The notes below the pieces were generated by a model that saw nothing but the letters and a program-made list of their open reading frames with translations, ran no database searches and was not told the origin of the DNA. From contig JAOTOM010004668.1 of assembly GCA_034440615.1 (NCBI GenBank), forward strand, positions 1 to 64,000: a stretch of DNA of 64,000 bases. The letters are read 5' to 3'. Origin of the DNA: Ashinkailepas kermadecensis (taxonomy: Eukaryota; Arthropoda; Thecostraca; Neolepadidae). The translations under genes and the position numbers were made by a program. This document shows, in pieces, positions 1 to 11,631 of this stretch. The first letter of the stretch is position 1. Each line of letters begins with the position of its first letter.

Positions 1-230
1 CTGTAAGGATGATTTAGAGTCGGTGCAAATAACACTTTGTGGAGTTTTTGCCGTTTTATATGGATCAGAGCACTTCTGATAGCAAATAATTCGGCTGAGA
101 ACACAGTCGTATAGTCTGGTAGCCTGGTCGAGTAGTTGTAGCTTGGCCCAACAGCAGCAGCACCAACTTTAGTACCGTGGCTAGAGCCATCGGTATAGAA
201 GAACTCGTAGTCGGTGTGTTCGCCTTTATA
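1..230 (-). pseudogene. RNase H domain of the I-like LINE (partial)
   Basis: The minus strand encodes a peptide with FFYTDGSSHGTKVGAAAV followed by a VFSAELFAIRSAL stretch. These are the first catalytic Asp region and the catalytic Glu of LINE RNase H. The domain runs off the left edge. Confidence 0.8.
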
Positions 231-639
231 TTTCCAAAAAGTAGCCTTTATTTCAACATCAGTTATCTGGGATTTGCTTACGTCAAAAAGAAATGAAATT
301 GAGGGTGCGCTATGCAACCAAAAAGGGAATAATGGGGGTGTATTTGCGATGGAAAGCACTGGCATGTCTAACATTAATCTAGCTTTTTCGATAACGATGG
401 CCAGGGTGCTTAAGGGGTTACGTGGTGTTACCCTGTTATAGACATAGTTAGGACCGATTGCTTGTCGGGTTGGGTCATTTTGAGTGCTCGCGACCTTGTA
501 AAAATACCTGAGATTGATGAATAGACGACGGTCTGCTAAAGAGGGTAAGTTGGTATCTGCTTGCATTGCTAGAATTGGTGTAGTCTTAAACGCCCCAGTG
601 ATAATTCTGAGGCAGGAAGATTGAATAGTGTCAAGTCGT

Positions 640-1117
640 TTACAAAGAGAAGGACTTGCCATTGAAAAAAACAAAACAGTTGTATTCGATAATTGAGCGT
701 ATTACAGCGATGTAAAGAGTGCTTAGGGTCTTACGGTCAGATCCCCAGGTGCGGCCGGACAAACATTTAAGTATATTTACACGAGTCAAACATCGACTTC
801 GTACTTCTTCTATGTGTTTCTGGAACGTCAAGCGGCTATCTAGGGTAATTCCTAGGAATGTATGTGAAGTGACTACGGGAAGAGGATGGCCATCTAACTG
901 CAACGCTAAAGGGGTTCTAGTTATAGCACCTCGCTTGAAGATCAATGTTGCTGATTTCGGAGCAGAGAGGAAAAAGCCCCACTTTTTACACCACTCAACA
1001 CAACGACACAAGGCGGCCTGTTGTATAGAAAACGACCGACTAACTGTGGCATGGGAACACCAAAGGGCGATATCATCAGCAAATAGGGAGTAATGTACCG
1101 ATGGGAAATCCAGCCCT
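640..1117 (-). pseudogene. LINE reverse transcriptase, FADD box to thumb
   Basis: The frame includes SVHYSLFADDIALW (FADD near 1073-1084), then WCKKWGFFLSAPKSA, FLGITLDSRLTF and RSIIEYNC, all standard for the RT palm end and thumb. It joins the upstream palm segment through a one-base frameshift near 1120-1135. It ends at a stop at 640. The 230-640 stretch between it and RNase H is LINE connection sequence without a clear open frame. Confidence 0.85.
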
Positions 1118-1600
1118 ATATCACAAAAATATCATTGATGGCCATAAGAAATAGGGTGGGAGACACCACGCTGCCCTGTGGGAGGCCGTTGTCGAGTATA
1201 TGTGGGTCAGAGGTTATGGACTGGCAGCGTACTTGAAACGTGCGTTCTTTTAGAAAATGCTTAATGAAATTCGCCAAATTCCCTTTTATCCCGAGTTTGT
1301 GTAATTTTGCAAGTACTGTGCCTCGGTGCACTTTATTAAATGCCGCGGTGAGGTCTAAGAAAACCGCTACCGTAGGTTGGTGGTTTGCAAAGTCCTTTTG
1401 GACAGATGATACTAAACGAACTATGTTCGTTGCTGTGTTATGTGACTTCCGGAAGCCACTTTGGAATGCACATAACAATTTGTTCGTTTCGAGGTAGTGT
1501 CGGAGGCGTCTGTTAACCATGCGTTCAACTATTTTGCAGGCACAGTTTGTGAGCGAAATTGGACGGTAGGATTTTGGGGGAAAGAGCATCTTTTCCTGGT
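1116..1600 (-). pseudogene. LINE reverse transcriptase, fingers and palm
   Basis: Contains SYRPISLTNCACKIVERM, FQSGFRKSHNTA, VFLDLTAAFNKVHR and GLPQGSVVSPTLFLMAINDI, the ordered RT motifs before the FADD box. It is frame-shifted from both neighbours, so the RT is split over three frames. Confidence 0.85.
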
Positions 1601-2553
1601 TTTCTTATTGGGATAATGATGCTCTTCAGCCATTCATCGGGGAAAGTGTGCTGTTCCCATAAGTAGTTAATTGCCGACAAAAAGTGACATAAGTTGATCT
1701 CAGACAGCTCTGTAAAGAAAATATAGGGCATGCCATCGGGACCTTTGGATGTACCATTGCTTCGTTCCAGGGACAGTTTCAGCTCTCTTAAAGTAAAGGG
1801 GACGTTGTAAATTTCATTATTCGACGAAGTAAAGTCTAAGCGATCTATACTCATGTTCAGTTCAGTATTAACTTCAGGAGGGTAAATGTTTTGAGATGAG
1901 ATAGATGAAAAGTATTTGGCGAATGTGTTTGTTACATCCCTTTCAATGGCATGAATGACATCTCCTATTCCAAGCTGGGGAAAAGCACCAAAATATGAAT
2001 GACGCGAGGTAAAGAATCGAATGCATTCCCATATTTTACTTAATGGTGTAAATCTGTTACAAGAAGATGCGAAATCCTGCCAAGCCCTTTGCTTTTCGAA
2101 TTGCAGGGTTTCGGAACATGCTTTACGTGCTTCCGCGTATAGCTTTGCGTGATGTTCACCTATACATTTTTTAAATTGACGCAAGGCTCTTTTGCGTTGT
2201 GCCTTTGCCCTTTGGCAGCGGTTGTTCCACCAGAGGGCGTTTGAGGAGCGCGGATTTGTAGACCTGGATGTATCTGAGCGGGGCATGACTGCGTTGGCTG
2301 CAGTCCTGACGTGATATAAGAAGGAGTCCATGTTTGGGAGGTGGTTTATCTGTACACATTGAGTTAGAATATTGTTGAAAATATTCCAGTCAGCCAAGTT
2401 TACCTTCCAAGAGGTATTAGGTGAAGGGTTAGGCGTTGAGATTCGATTCGCCAGGGTTATAGTAATTGGGAAATGATCGGAGAATAGTGGATCAGATGAG
2501 ACGGACCAATGAAACATGGGGGCTAGCCGGGTCGTGACAAGGGATTGGGCCAC
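1525..2553 (-). pseudogene. LINE endonuclease C-terminus, linker and RT start
   Basis: An open frame of 342 codons. It starts with the endonuclease end (PMFHWSVSSDPLFSDHFPI, with the conserved Asp-His pair), passes through a basic linker and reaches the first RT motifs (NGTSKGPDGMPYIF, WLKSIIIPIRKPGKD). It then runs into a frameshift near 1590. Confidence 0.85.
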
Positions 2554-2835
2554 CCCCCACCTTGGTTTGGGGGGTGAGGCATAAAGAGTTAGAGGTCCCC
2601 TTTTTATATATCCCAGAGTAAATTTCTTTTATTTTTTTTATTAGCCAACCAGCCCCCCCCCCCGCCCCCCCCCCCCCCCCCCCTTGGTGGGCATTGAAAT
2701 CGCCAAGAATTAAACAGGGACCCGAAATCTGCTGAAATAGGTCCTCAATGTTGGATTTTGTGACACTAGAAGAATTTGGGGGTAGATAGATGGAAAGCAC
2801 CGTGAATTGTAGTCTGTTAACCTGGATGTGCGCTC
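2492..2835 (-). pseudogene. LINE endonuclease, N-terminal part truncated
   Basis: Encodes LSIYLPPNSSSV and CLILGDFNAHQ, the core of an apurinic-like LINE endonuclease. Downstream it dissolves into Gly runs caused by a poly-C tract. Upstream of about 2835 the LINE sequence stops and a minisatellite begins. Confidence 0.75.
2648..2683. repeat. Poly-C tract inside the LINE endonuclease
   Basis: About 36 bases almost wholly C, lying exactly where the endonuclease reading frame is lost. It may be a real expansion or a sequencing or assembly artefact. Confidence 0.85.
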
Positions 2836-2894
2836 CCACAGCGTTCAAACCTCCACCACCTCCACCACCCATTCCCCCAACCCCAACTCCCCCG

Positions 2895-3075
2895 CGTCCG
2901 ACCACCGAAGCACACTTCGTGTCCACTCCGACCACCAAAACACGCCCTCGTGTCCGACCATCGAACACGCCCTTGTCTTCGACCACGGAAGCAGGCCCTC
3001 GTGTCGGACCACAAATCACGCCCTCGTTTCCGACCACAAATCACGCCCCCGTGTCCATCCACCGAAACACGTGAC
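2895..3075. repeat. 25-bp minisatellite, diverged
   Basis: About seven units of roughly 25 bp built on a GTGTCCGACCAC core followed by a CACGCCC-type end. A similar single unit is seen near 37520. The array fills the space between the truncated LINE and the GC-rich flank of the first host gene. Confidence 0.7.
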
Positions 3076-3381
3076 CGCCCGACGACTGACGTCACGGTGA
3101 CGCGTGCTCGCCGTGCGGCGCGACTGACAGCCGTGAGCGGCAGGAGTCGCCACTGTTGCGCCGCGCGTGTCACGCCAAGCCGGACCCTGCAGCCGACACG
3201 TGCCGACGGCGCGACACAAACAACGCCCACCGGACGGCGGTCGTCAGCTGGACCGCCTGCGGTGGCTCTCCGCGCCGCTCGGTCATTCGCGCGCCACCTC
3301 CGGCCGGGAGAGCACCTGAGCAAGCAGCTGTTGGTTGTCGCTCGGCTGGTTGTCGCTCGGCTGGTCACGCGGCGCCGCAAG
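3076..3381 (+). other. GC-rich, CpG-rich 5' flank of the secreted-protein gene
   Basis: Very rich in CpG, with a direct repeat of GGTTGTCGCTCGGCT near 3332-3362. It probably holds the promoter and 5' UTR of the gene starting at 3382. No TATA box is obvious, so the promoter assignment is inference. Confidence 0.4.
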
Positions 3382-4173
3382 ATGCGTCTGTTGTCTGCGA
3401 CAGTTCTCGCGGCGCTCGCCGCCGTAGGTTGGTGCGCCGAGCGGCGTTTCCACGTCTCCAAACACCAAGTTCAGAGCGTCTCCAACAGCGTCAGCACGGC
3501 CGCCACCAGGTGCGACCTGCCCGACGTCAAGCACTTCCCGGCCCGCCTCGGGCGGATTCTCAGCTCGGGTCGCGCGGCGTTCACGGCCGGCTTCGACCCG
3601 ATGCGACTGCCCGACATGAACTTCCGGTACTATCAGCCAAACCGCAAGTGGAACGCTACCGGCGGCCAAGTGATCGGTCTGAAGCGCATGAACTTCACCA
3701 AGCTCAACGTCGAATCGGTGGGAAATGACAGCTTCAGGATATCATTCGTGGTAGCGGTGAACCCGTTCTTTCTGGTTACGCACGCAGCCTATTCCCGGCA
3801 GTACAATTCCAGCTACGACCAGGCATTTGCCACGAGGGCAGCGACGTACGGGATGATTGCAGGAGCCGGTGTGATGAATTCCTCTCGGCTGCCGGATAAG
3901 CTCGTGCCCGCCGGTGCCAGTCAACGGTGGACGACGCACCTGAATTTGAAGTTTACTATGAAAATTCTGCAGGAAGTTCGTATCGCCAAGTGCCGGCCAA
4001 ATTGTGCAAAGTATCGGCCGACGACAGCATTGAAATCGAAACTTGACAATATTTGGTTAGATGAGAGTGGAAACGAGATCCCATCTAAAGTCAGAAAGAT
4101 GATCGGCAATGTGTGGGAAGTATACGTGCCGCGTGTACTCTTCACACAATGTCCAGTCTCCAAAAGTGGATGA
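3382..4173 (+). CDS. Putative secreted glycoprotein, 263 aa, family uncertain
   Basis: The ATG at 3382 has A at -3 (CGCAAGATG) and starts a clear signal peptide (residues 1-19, MRLLSATVLAALAAVGWCA). The mature part has Cys near 44, 204, 208 and 257 and four N-glycosylation sequons (91, 104, 142, 166). The stretch GFDPMRLPDMNF followed by VIGLKRMNFTKLNVESV and a beta-strand-like ISFVVAVNPFF resembles in layout the lipid-binding takeout/JHBP or group-7 allergen proteins. No diagnostic motif proves it. The open frame also runs upstream to 2950, but that part is minisatellite and GC-rich flank, so the signal-peptide Met is preferred. The gene appears to be a single exon. GC content falls in the last third. 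It could also be one exon of a larger gene. Confidence 0.65.
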   Translation: MRLLSATVLAALAAVGWCAERRFHVSKHQVQSVSNSVSTAATRCDLPDVKHFPARLGRILSSGRAAFTAGFDPMRLPDMNFRYYQPNRKWNATGGQVIGLKRMNFTKLNVESVGNDSFRISFVVAVNPFFLVTHAAYSRQYNSSYDQAFATRAATYGMIAGAGVMNSSRLPDKLVPAGASQRWTTHLNLKFTMKILQEVRIAKCRPNCAKYRPTTALKSKLDNIWLDESGNEIPSKVRKMIGNVWEVYVPRVLFTQCPVSKSG

Positions 4174-6613
4174 AACGCAATCACAGAAATTGGACAAGAA
4201 AGAAATCCCCCGTGTAGATGAAGAACGTGGATGCAGACAAGAGGAATGAACCAGGCGAACATGATGTACCTCGAATCACGTGACTTGGCTTTGTACGCAC
4301 GATTTCTCACCTCAGGTATAACTTAACGTGGCATGTTTTCATTGTTCCCGGTATCCTTAAAAACCTTTGCGTCTGAAATTGAGGTATGGTTATGCCATGG
4401 TTTCAGGGTCTCGGTGATGAGCTAGAATAACGAACTACCCACCACGGGTGTTGATTTATCAACAACAAAATAATTGGGGGGGGGGGAAATGCATGCAGGG
4501 ATTAGGTAGGACTAAGTGGACTGGGGGGGGGGCACACTCCATAGGGTCCCAAGTTAAAAGTTGAAATTATCGGGGGACTCCAGCATTGAGGGGGCACTTG
4601 CCCCTTGACAAGCATATAAAACAACACCCCTGGTACCCACTCACAATTGCCATCAACGAAGGGTGAGATCTTTGCTATGCTTAAAACATCCGCATCATAT
4701 TTTGTTTCCATGGATTTCGTCACCACAACTCTTTCAGTAATTCCCAAAGGGGCTTCCCCGGCTTCAGAGGAGTAACGTCCATGCCAAAACGGAATATGAA
4801 TACTCTTTCTACATCTTTTTCCTATCCAGGTGTGGGCACATGGTACGTATGATGTTCGTGGAGTACTTTTTCGGTCGTATAATTACGTAGAAATATGTGG
4901 TCGAGAATTGCAGCCGTACTCGACTTCTCGGTACTGCTCGTCTCACTTGACAGCATTTTCGCCAGAATTGTGAGTGGGAACCATGTATTTTCGTGGAGAA
5001 CATTACATTAGATATTGATACAAATGGTACGATTTATGTCCAAACAGTTGGTTGCTCTCCACGTAAGTGACGACACTGGCGGATTTAGGTTGGCCACATG
5101 GGCCATGTGCCATCTCCTCCCCCAAAAAGGTGATTTTGTCCGAACTGTTTCAATAAAATGGCACTTGCCGAAATATAAAAACATGTTACCTGTGAATTAT
5201 TGTCCTAAACGGCCCGCCGACTGTTAGCTCTTTCTGAAATCTGAAGTTTTTCGAAATCTGAGACGAAAACAGACCACCACACACCATCCACAAAGCTGGT
5301 CGAAAACCAGCGTTCTGGATCCACCACTGCCTGCGGAGACGGCGAGCACCACAAAATAGCACAACGTCACACCGCAACACGTTTTGATACGGCGGTCTTT
5401 GCTAGCATTTATCGTCGGTGCAGGTGCCTGGTGTAGCCTTCTTAGATACAAACAAATGGGCACATACGACAAGCAGATTTCACCAACGACCCAGCGGGAA
5501 TTTGAGAACGCATTCAACCGCCGTGCGTGATTCAAAGTTTAGTTCGGGTAGGCGTTCACCATGTGAGAGGCTACGTCTTGCTCTTGAATACAAGCGAAAG
5601 AGAGCTCTGTGTTCTTCCGGAAGAGCACCCCCCCCCGACACCTTCTCCCCTTTCCCACCGCTTATACGCATATCGAATGCAACTTGATCCCCTCTTGCTC
5701 AGAGTGGCTCTCTGGATCCATCGCAGAACATAATCGTACTAAGTATATATTTCAATTATTATATAAGTAGGAATAACTTGCTTTTTTCCAAGTAGTTGTG
5801 ATGTCATTCACAGTCGTAGTATTTTCATAAGAAAACCTGGGAATGCACCGTGACATTCAGGCAGGTATATTTTGAACATGGGATGAGCATGCATTACCGT
5901 CAACTTCAAGATACACCAACCCAAAATGTAAACGAATCTTAACGTTCCAATTCGAGGTGGCAGATTGCAAAGTTGTTGTGGCACGCTATCAAGTGGGGGG
6001 GGGGGAGGTGGCTGGTAAGGCCAAGACACTCAGCTTCTTTAGCTAATCCCTTAGCTAGCCAGGAATATTCATTCGTACCAGGGAAAATTAACCTCCTGTA
6101 TTTATCCGACCCCCCCCCCCCTGCTGGACATGTCTGTTGCAGCGGTCCGGTTAAAACTGCCCGGCTGTGCGCCGGCGCTCGGCCATGAGCAACGTCTGTG
6201 GCTACTGTTGGCTACACCGTAGCCGGTGGCTACGGTGTAGCCGGAGTCGTCACGGTCTGCCTGTCGCCAGGGACGACCCGACCGGGTAGGCACAAGCACA
6301 GGCCGGTGCAGTATTGACCGGGGCGCGTGGTCAATGTTGCCCGTGCGATAACCTTTGGGGTAGTGCATAATACAGATTGACATTCTCAAATCCGGTTCAA
6401 TTTCACCTCCGACCACATGTGCAGAATGGGCGGTCCTTTAGCTAGTGGGGTACCCAGGATTTCGTCCAGGGGGCGAACATCTGAAGAGGCTCCCCTACCT
6501 ACCGAGGGTGCCCCTTCCGAACATACTCGGACTTGGACCACTTTAGTTTTCAAAGGACACTATTTTTATGATATAACTGTAAACAAGGTAGAAAAGTGTA
6601 ACTGTAATTCATA
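4174..6613. other. Intergenic, no gene recognised
   Basis: Moderately AT-rich with scattered poly-G or poly-C runs (4476-4488, 4524-4532, 5996-6006, 6112-6121). The segment near 6445-6500 (GGTACCCAGGATTTCGTCC) looks like a dispersed repeat fragment. Short open frames have no coding character. Confidence 0.6.
6210..6242. repeat. Perfect 15-bp inverted repeat with 3-bp loop
   Basis: The arms GGCTACACCGTAGCC (6210-6224) and its complement (6228-6242) are separated by GGT. They would form a very stable hairpin. No T-run follows. Confidence 0.9.
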
Positions 6614-6887
<274 letters not shown>

Positions 6888-7054
6888 GCTTTTTTCCGGG
6901 GACGCAATTGCTTTTTTGTGTTATCCGCTACATTAATACGTTAGGCGTCATGAGCGGACATAATACTCGTGGCGCCGCCTGGTGGTGGGTTTGTGAAGGA
7001 ACACCACCAGAGTCGGCTTGCTATGATTAATGCTATATTCTAGTTTCTAGAGGA

Positions 7055-8213
7055 GGTGCAAGTAATTTCCAATGGTCACGTTTGAACAACATTGAAACAA
7101 GCTCTCTTATGATGTGTAGTTCGTTTTATTATCAAATCATTTCACCCTGTACTTTGCCCTTAAAGTGAACTGAGAGCAATTGGCCACTCAACATCTTGTA
7201 ATAAAAACGTATCATACATCTTCTGTGATGTGCTGACAATGTCCAATGTTCTTAACTAAACGAAAATCGAACGTGCTGCATTTTATATCATCTTGAATAA
7301 CTTTCATGAAGGTGGAACCCTGTCGCTTTTGCACTCAATTCCAGAAATTGTGTCCCAAGTTATCACAATGTATACCTTTAAATTGTATAACAGATGTTCT
7401 ACATTACCGAATTAATATCCAATGGTCTCAAATAAACCGGCATAAAATCAGCTGCCTTCTGATGTCATACTCAACTACTTTTATGGATATATAACCCTGT
7501 CATTTTTGCACTCAATTGCAGGATTTGTGTCTCAAATTATCACATTGTATTCCCTTAAATTGTATGTCAGATGTTCTACATTAGCGAATTCATTTCCAAT
7601 CGTCTCAAATAAAACGGCATGCAATTAGCTTCCTTCTGATGCCATACTTGACTACTTTTATAGATATCTAACCATGTCATTTTTGTACTCAATTCCTTGA
7701 TTTCTGTTTCGAATTATCATATGATATTCCTTTTAATTGTACGTCAGATGTTCTACATTGCCGAATTAATTTCCAATTTCCTCAAATAAACCGGCGTAAA
7801 GTCAGCTACCTTCTGATGCCATACTGGACTACTTTTATATATATCTAACCCTGTCATTTTTGCACTCAATTTCAGGATTTGTGTCTCGAATTATCACATT
7901 GCATCCCTATAAATTGCATATCAGATGTTCTACATTATCGAATTAATTTCAAATGGTCTCAAATTAAATGACAAAATCGGCTGTCTTCTGATGCCACACT
8001 CGACTACTTTTATAGATATCTAACCCTTTGACTTTTGCACTCAATTCCAGGATTTCGGTCTCGAATTATCATATTGTATTCCTTTTAATTGCATGTCAGG
8101 TGTTCTACACTAGCGAATTAATTTCAAATTTCCTCAAATAAATCGGCGTAAAATCAGCTGCCTTCTGATGCCATACTCGACTACTGTCAACGATATCTAA
8201 CCCTGCCATTTTT
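7055..8213. repeat. Satellite array of 177-bp monomers
   Basis: The phrase CCCTGTCATTTTTGCACTCAA and its variants recurs at 7318, 7495, 7672, 7849, 8024 and 8201. The steps are 177, 177, 177, 175 and 177 bp. A more diverged copy starts near 7144, and the end of another is visible from about 7055. Each monomer also holds CAGATGTTCTACATT, a GAATTAATTTCCAAT block and CTGATGCCATACT. Neighbouring monomers differ at many positions, so the array is old. Confidence 0.92.
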
Positions 8214-8324
8214 TACCTTTTAACATGAAGCTTTCCGGCATTATTGAGGGTTTGGGCAGGGCCCGAGCACCCCAAAGGCCGAAGGTTGCGGCCCCAGGGA
8301 ACCGGGGGGCGCCGCGGGGGGGCG

Positions 8325-8537
<213 letters not shown>

Positions 8538-8685
8538 ATTTAACAATATTCCTTCTGTTAATGAAGCTCAAATTGAAGAAATTGTTAAGTCTTTGAACCC
8601 TGTGGGTGGCGTGTATTGATAAAATTAGCACAAAAAATTTTTTTGGGAAAAAAAAAAAAATTTTAAAAAAAAAAAAAATTTGCTT

Positions 8686-9255
8686 CAATCTTTGTCTGAG
8701 CACTGCAATATTCCCTGATGCATTAAAATCTGCAGTTATAATTCCTGTATATAAATCAGGGGAAAATAATAAATTTACTAATTATAGGCCAATCTCTTTG
8801 CTACCAATATTTTCGAAGGTGCTGGAAAGATTAATACACATTAGTGTATCATCATTTCTAAATGAAAATAATATCATACACCCACTGCAGTTTGGTTTCA
8901 GAAAAAAACATAGCACATACATGCCAATTGCTCTGATGCATAATGAAGTGACTAAAGCCCTTGTAAATAATAAATTAGTTTGTGCCCTGTATCTGGATTT
9001 GAAAAAGGCCTTTGACACTGTCAGCATCAGCATTTTGTTACAAAAGATTTACTTTATTGGCATTAGGGGAAATATATATAAACTGTTAAACTCATACCTA
9101 TCAAATAGATCTCAAAGAACCAAGATACATGACACCCTCTCCCAACCATTAAATATCACAATAGGTGTTCCTCAGGGTTCGATTCTTGGACCTCTGCTAT
9201 TTCTTCTGTACATTAATGATCTTTGCAAAGTTTCCAATTTTCCTAACTTTTACCT
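8686..9255 (+). pseudogene. RT fingers/palm of the CR1/L2-like LINE
   Basis: About 190 codons of good RT sequence from NLCLSTAIFPDALK to LYINDLCKVSNF. It is lost in a poly-A tract immediately before the expected catalytic Asp pair. The first Asp (LYLDLKKAFD) is kept. Confidence 0.85.
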
Positions 9256-9256
9256 C

Positions 9257-9421
9257 TTTTCAAAAAAAAACCCCAAAAAAATTAAAACAAAAAAAAATTT
9301 TTAAAAAAAAAAAAAAAAAAAAAAGGGGAAAAACCAAAAAAATAAAAAGGTTTTAAAAAAAAAAAATAAAAAATAAAAAAAAAAAAAAAAAAAAAAAAAA
9401 ATTTAAAAAAAAAAAAAAAAT
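9257..9421. repeat. Poly-A tract replacing the RT catalytic box
   Basis: About 165 bases almost wholly A with scattered T and G. Intact LINE sequence lies on both sides, and the missing interval corresponds to the FADD region. Confidence 0.85.
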
Positions 9422-9430
9422 GACCTTCAT

Positions 9431-10072
9431 GTGAAAATAAATAGTTATAATATTACAAGGCATAGCTGCATAAAATATTTAGGTGTATTAATCGATGAAG
9501 ACATGACGTGGAAAAGCCACATCAATGCCATTTCTTCAAAAATTAGCAGAAATATTGGTATTATAGGCAAATCTAGGTACTTTCTATCAACTTGTGAATT
9601 GCTTCTTCTGTATAATTCTCTAATACTGCCATATCTAAATTACTGTGCTGTTGTCTTGGGAAGTACTTACCACTCTAAGCTTGACAAGATTATTAAGTTG
9701 CAGAAGCGTGTTATTAGGATTGTTGACAAGAAACCTTACTTATACCATACAAATGAATTGTTTATCAAGCATAGAGTTCTTAAGTTTCTGGACATAATTG
9801 ATGAACAATGCATTTACATCATGCTAGGTTTTCTAAATCACTCATTACCAGCACCTCTTTCTGATATGTTTCAACTTCATCAAGAAGGTGGCCTCAGAGT
9901 TAGACAACACTTTCAAATACCCTTTTCTTATATCAATTACAGGATGTTTTCATTACCCTTTATTGCACCAAAAGCCTGGAATAAAATAATCTGCTCTCAC
10001 TTCCATAGAATTGAAGATGTACCTAGAAGTAAAATCATTTTGAAAAAAAACCATCAGGCAAAACATTACTAG
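9431..10072 (+). pseudogene. RT thumb and C-terminal domain of the CR1/L2-like LINE
   Basis: 213 codons open to a stop at 10072. Contains YLGVLIDEDMTWKSHI, SLILPYLNYCAVVLGSTY, LDKIIKLQKRVIRIV and FIAPKAWNKI, typical of the C-terminal part of CR1/L2-like ORF2. Confidence 0.85.
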
Positions 10073-10305
10073 AAAATATGAACTTGTCCAATGAATGTCG
10101 GTGATAAGGTTGTGCTATGCATGGTGATCTTGTTGTCTTATTCGGATATTTTCGTTAAGTATCATGTTTTCTTTCTTTCTTCTTTCTTCATACTTCGTTT
10201 GTCCTTTCTCCTTTCTCCTTAGGGTAGTAATAGTTTAGGAGATGTACGTGCAAGATTAGGGATTTTATATTATTTCCCCATTAACGCCTATAGCAGCTTT
10301 TTTTT

Positions 10306-10358
10306 CTGGAGCCCTCGAAGACGTTACTCGCATTGCTAATTGTCTGAGAGGGCTTCAG
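10306..10358 (+). other. Stem-loop in the 3' UTR of the CR1/L2-like LINE
   Basis: CTGGAGCCCTC (10306-10316) pairs with GAGGGCTTCAG (10348-10358), with one G-U pair and a loop of about 31 bases. Conserved 3' hairpins serve as RT recognition sites in several LINEs. That role here is inference. Confidence 0.5.
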
Positions 10359-10535
10359 GAACATCTTTACTAATATCTGGTGGCAGGATCTGTCCAGCAA
10401 GAAACAGGAGCGGGGAGTGGTGTGACCTAACTTGACTTGCTTACCATGACCTACTTCTCATCCCTGGAATTTAACGTAATTAGGTCAGGCACGGGTATGG
10501 AAGGGCACTCCTGCCTACCTATTAATAGGTAGGGG

Positions 10536-10568
<33 letters not shown>

Positions 10569-11323
10569 TGTAGGTGAAATTCACGGTTGTAGATGCATTC
10601 TTTCCATTCAACGCCCATAAGCGTAATGTTCTTAAACAATATCGAGAAAACGTGTCGGGTTCAACTCCAGTGGTGGCGGAACTCATGCCAGGCACATCGC
10701 CTTTCGCTTCAAATATGAAAATATACCTGTAACTTTGACGTTGGGGCCCATTAACATTCAGGGAATGGTCCGCGCCCCCAAGCGCGCCCCGCCACTGAAT
10801 GTCGGGCGGTCGGGGACGGACCGCGGGGCGCGGGGCCCGCCGGCTATGGTGGAAAATAGTTCCATAAGCCAATACGCAAAGAAACAATATTCGCAATATA
10901 TTACTGTAAGTGGTAATGAAATTGACGTCTGAAGGCAAGCTACCTTTCATAAATGCACTTCGCATCATATTTTATGGAGAAAGAGCCTCACAAATTGTAA
11001 CTATATTCTTCGCGCACACACTAGTGAACATCCGGGCGCGCTTGTCGCTGGCGCATATTTCAGAGTCCTTGAATGTCATCAGGAACCTACCTGTTTTCTT
11101 TCTTTTCTGGAGATCCTCCCGATGTCCGCATTCACATTGCGTCTGACGTCTAACGATATAGTTTAATAGGGTTCATGATAAGAATGGGTCCCACATTCCT
11201 GCTCCTTTTCAACACTGTCATGCTTTCTCAAAATGAAGCGTGAATACCAGTGTGGGAAATAAATGTAATATTTGGGAATGGCGGAAGGACTATAGTCCTT
11301 CTGCCATCCTCAAATCATGCAAA

Positions 11324-11373
11324 GCATAGCTGGTCGGATATGTTGCTATATCAACACGTCCGACCAGCTATGC
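11324..11373. repeat. 22-bp inverted repeat, 6-bp loop
   Basis: The arms at 11324-11345 and 11352-11373 match except at two positions and begin GCATAGCTGGTCGGA. They form a compact hairpin of pre-microRNA-like length, though the near-perfect pairing also fits a transposon palindrome. Confidence 0.85.
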
Positions 11374-11574
11374 TCAACACATACCATCGTGCAACTTATT
11401 ATTTCTTTTTGCTTAACCGGTGTCACCCCGGTACATGGCAAAACAACTACCACCGCTGGAGCGGCCATCATCACAGCTACCGCTGGGCTCGCTGTTTCGC
11501 CATCACTGAAGCGACCGTAGCCGCTTGGACAGTTGTGGCCACTTGGGCGGTCATCACCGCCAGGACGGCTGTGG

Positions 11575-11576
<2 letters not shown>

Positions 11577-11631
<55 letters not shown>
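11577..11631. repeat. (TA)n microsatellite
   Basis: Uninterrupted TA repeat directly before the first copy of the 640-bp repeat family. Confidence 0.98.

Larger units (their letters stand above)
1..2835 (-). mobile_element. I-like non-LTR retrotransposon (LINE), degenerate
   Basis: Read on the minus strand the order is endonuclease, reverse transcriptase, RNase H, as in I-superfamily LINEs. The endonuclease shows an LGDFNAH motif and later SDHFPI. The RT shows GLPQGSVVSPTLF and FADD. The RNase H shows YTDGS and an AEL motif. The element is cut by the left window edge, loses its endonuclease N-terminus near 2835 and has at least two frameshifts (near 1125 and 1590). A poly-C tract replaces part of the endonuclease. 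No part can encode an active protein as written. Confidence 0.9.
8538..10400 (+). mobile_element. CR1/L2-like LINE, 5' truncated and poly-A interrupted
   Basis: RT motifs occur in order: DALKSAVIIPVYKSGE, NYRPISLLPIFSKVLERL, FGFRKKHSTYMPI, ALYLDLKKAFDTV and IGVPQGSILGPLLF. The thumb and C-terminal region (CIKYLGVLIDEDMTWKSH onward) follows. Poly-A tracts at 8649-8681 and 9257-9421 replace coding sequence; the second removes the place where the Y/FADD box belongs. The 3' UTR after 10072 ends in a hairpin at 10306-10358. Confidence 0.85.
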
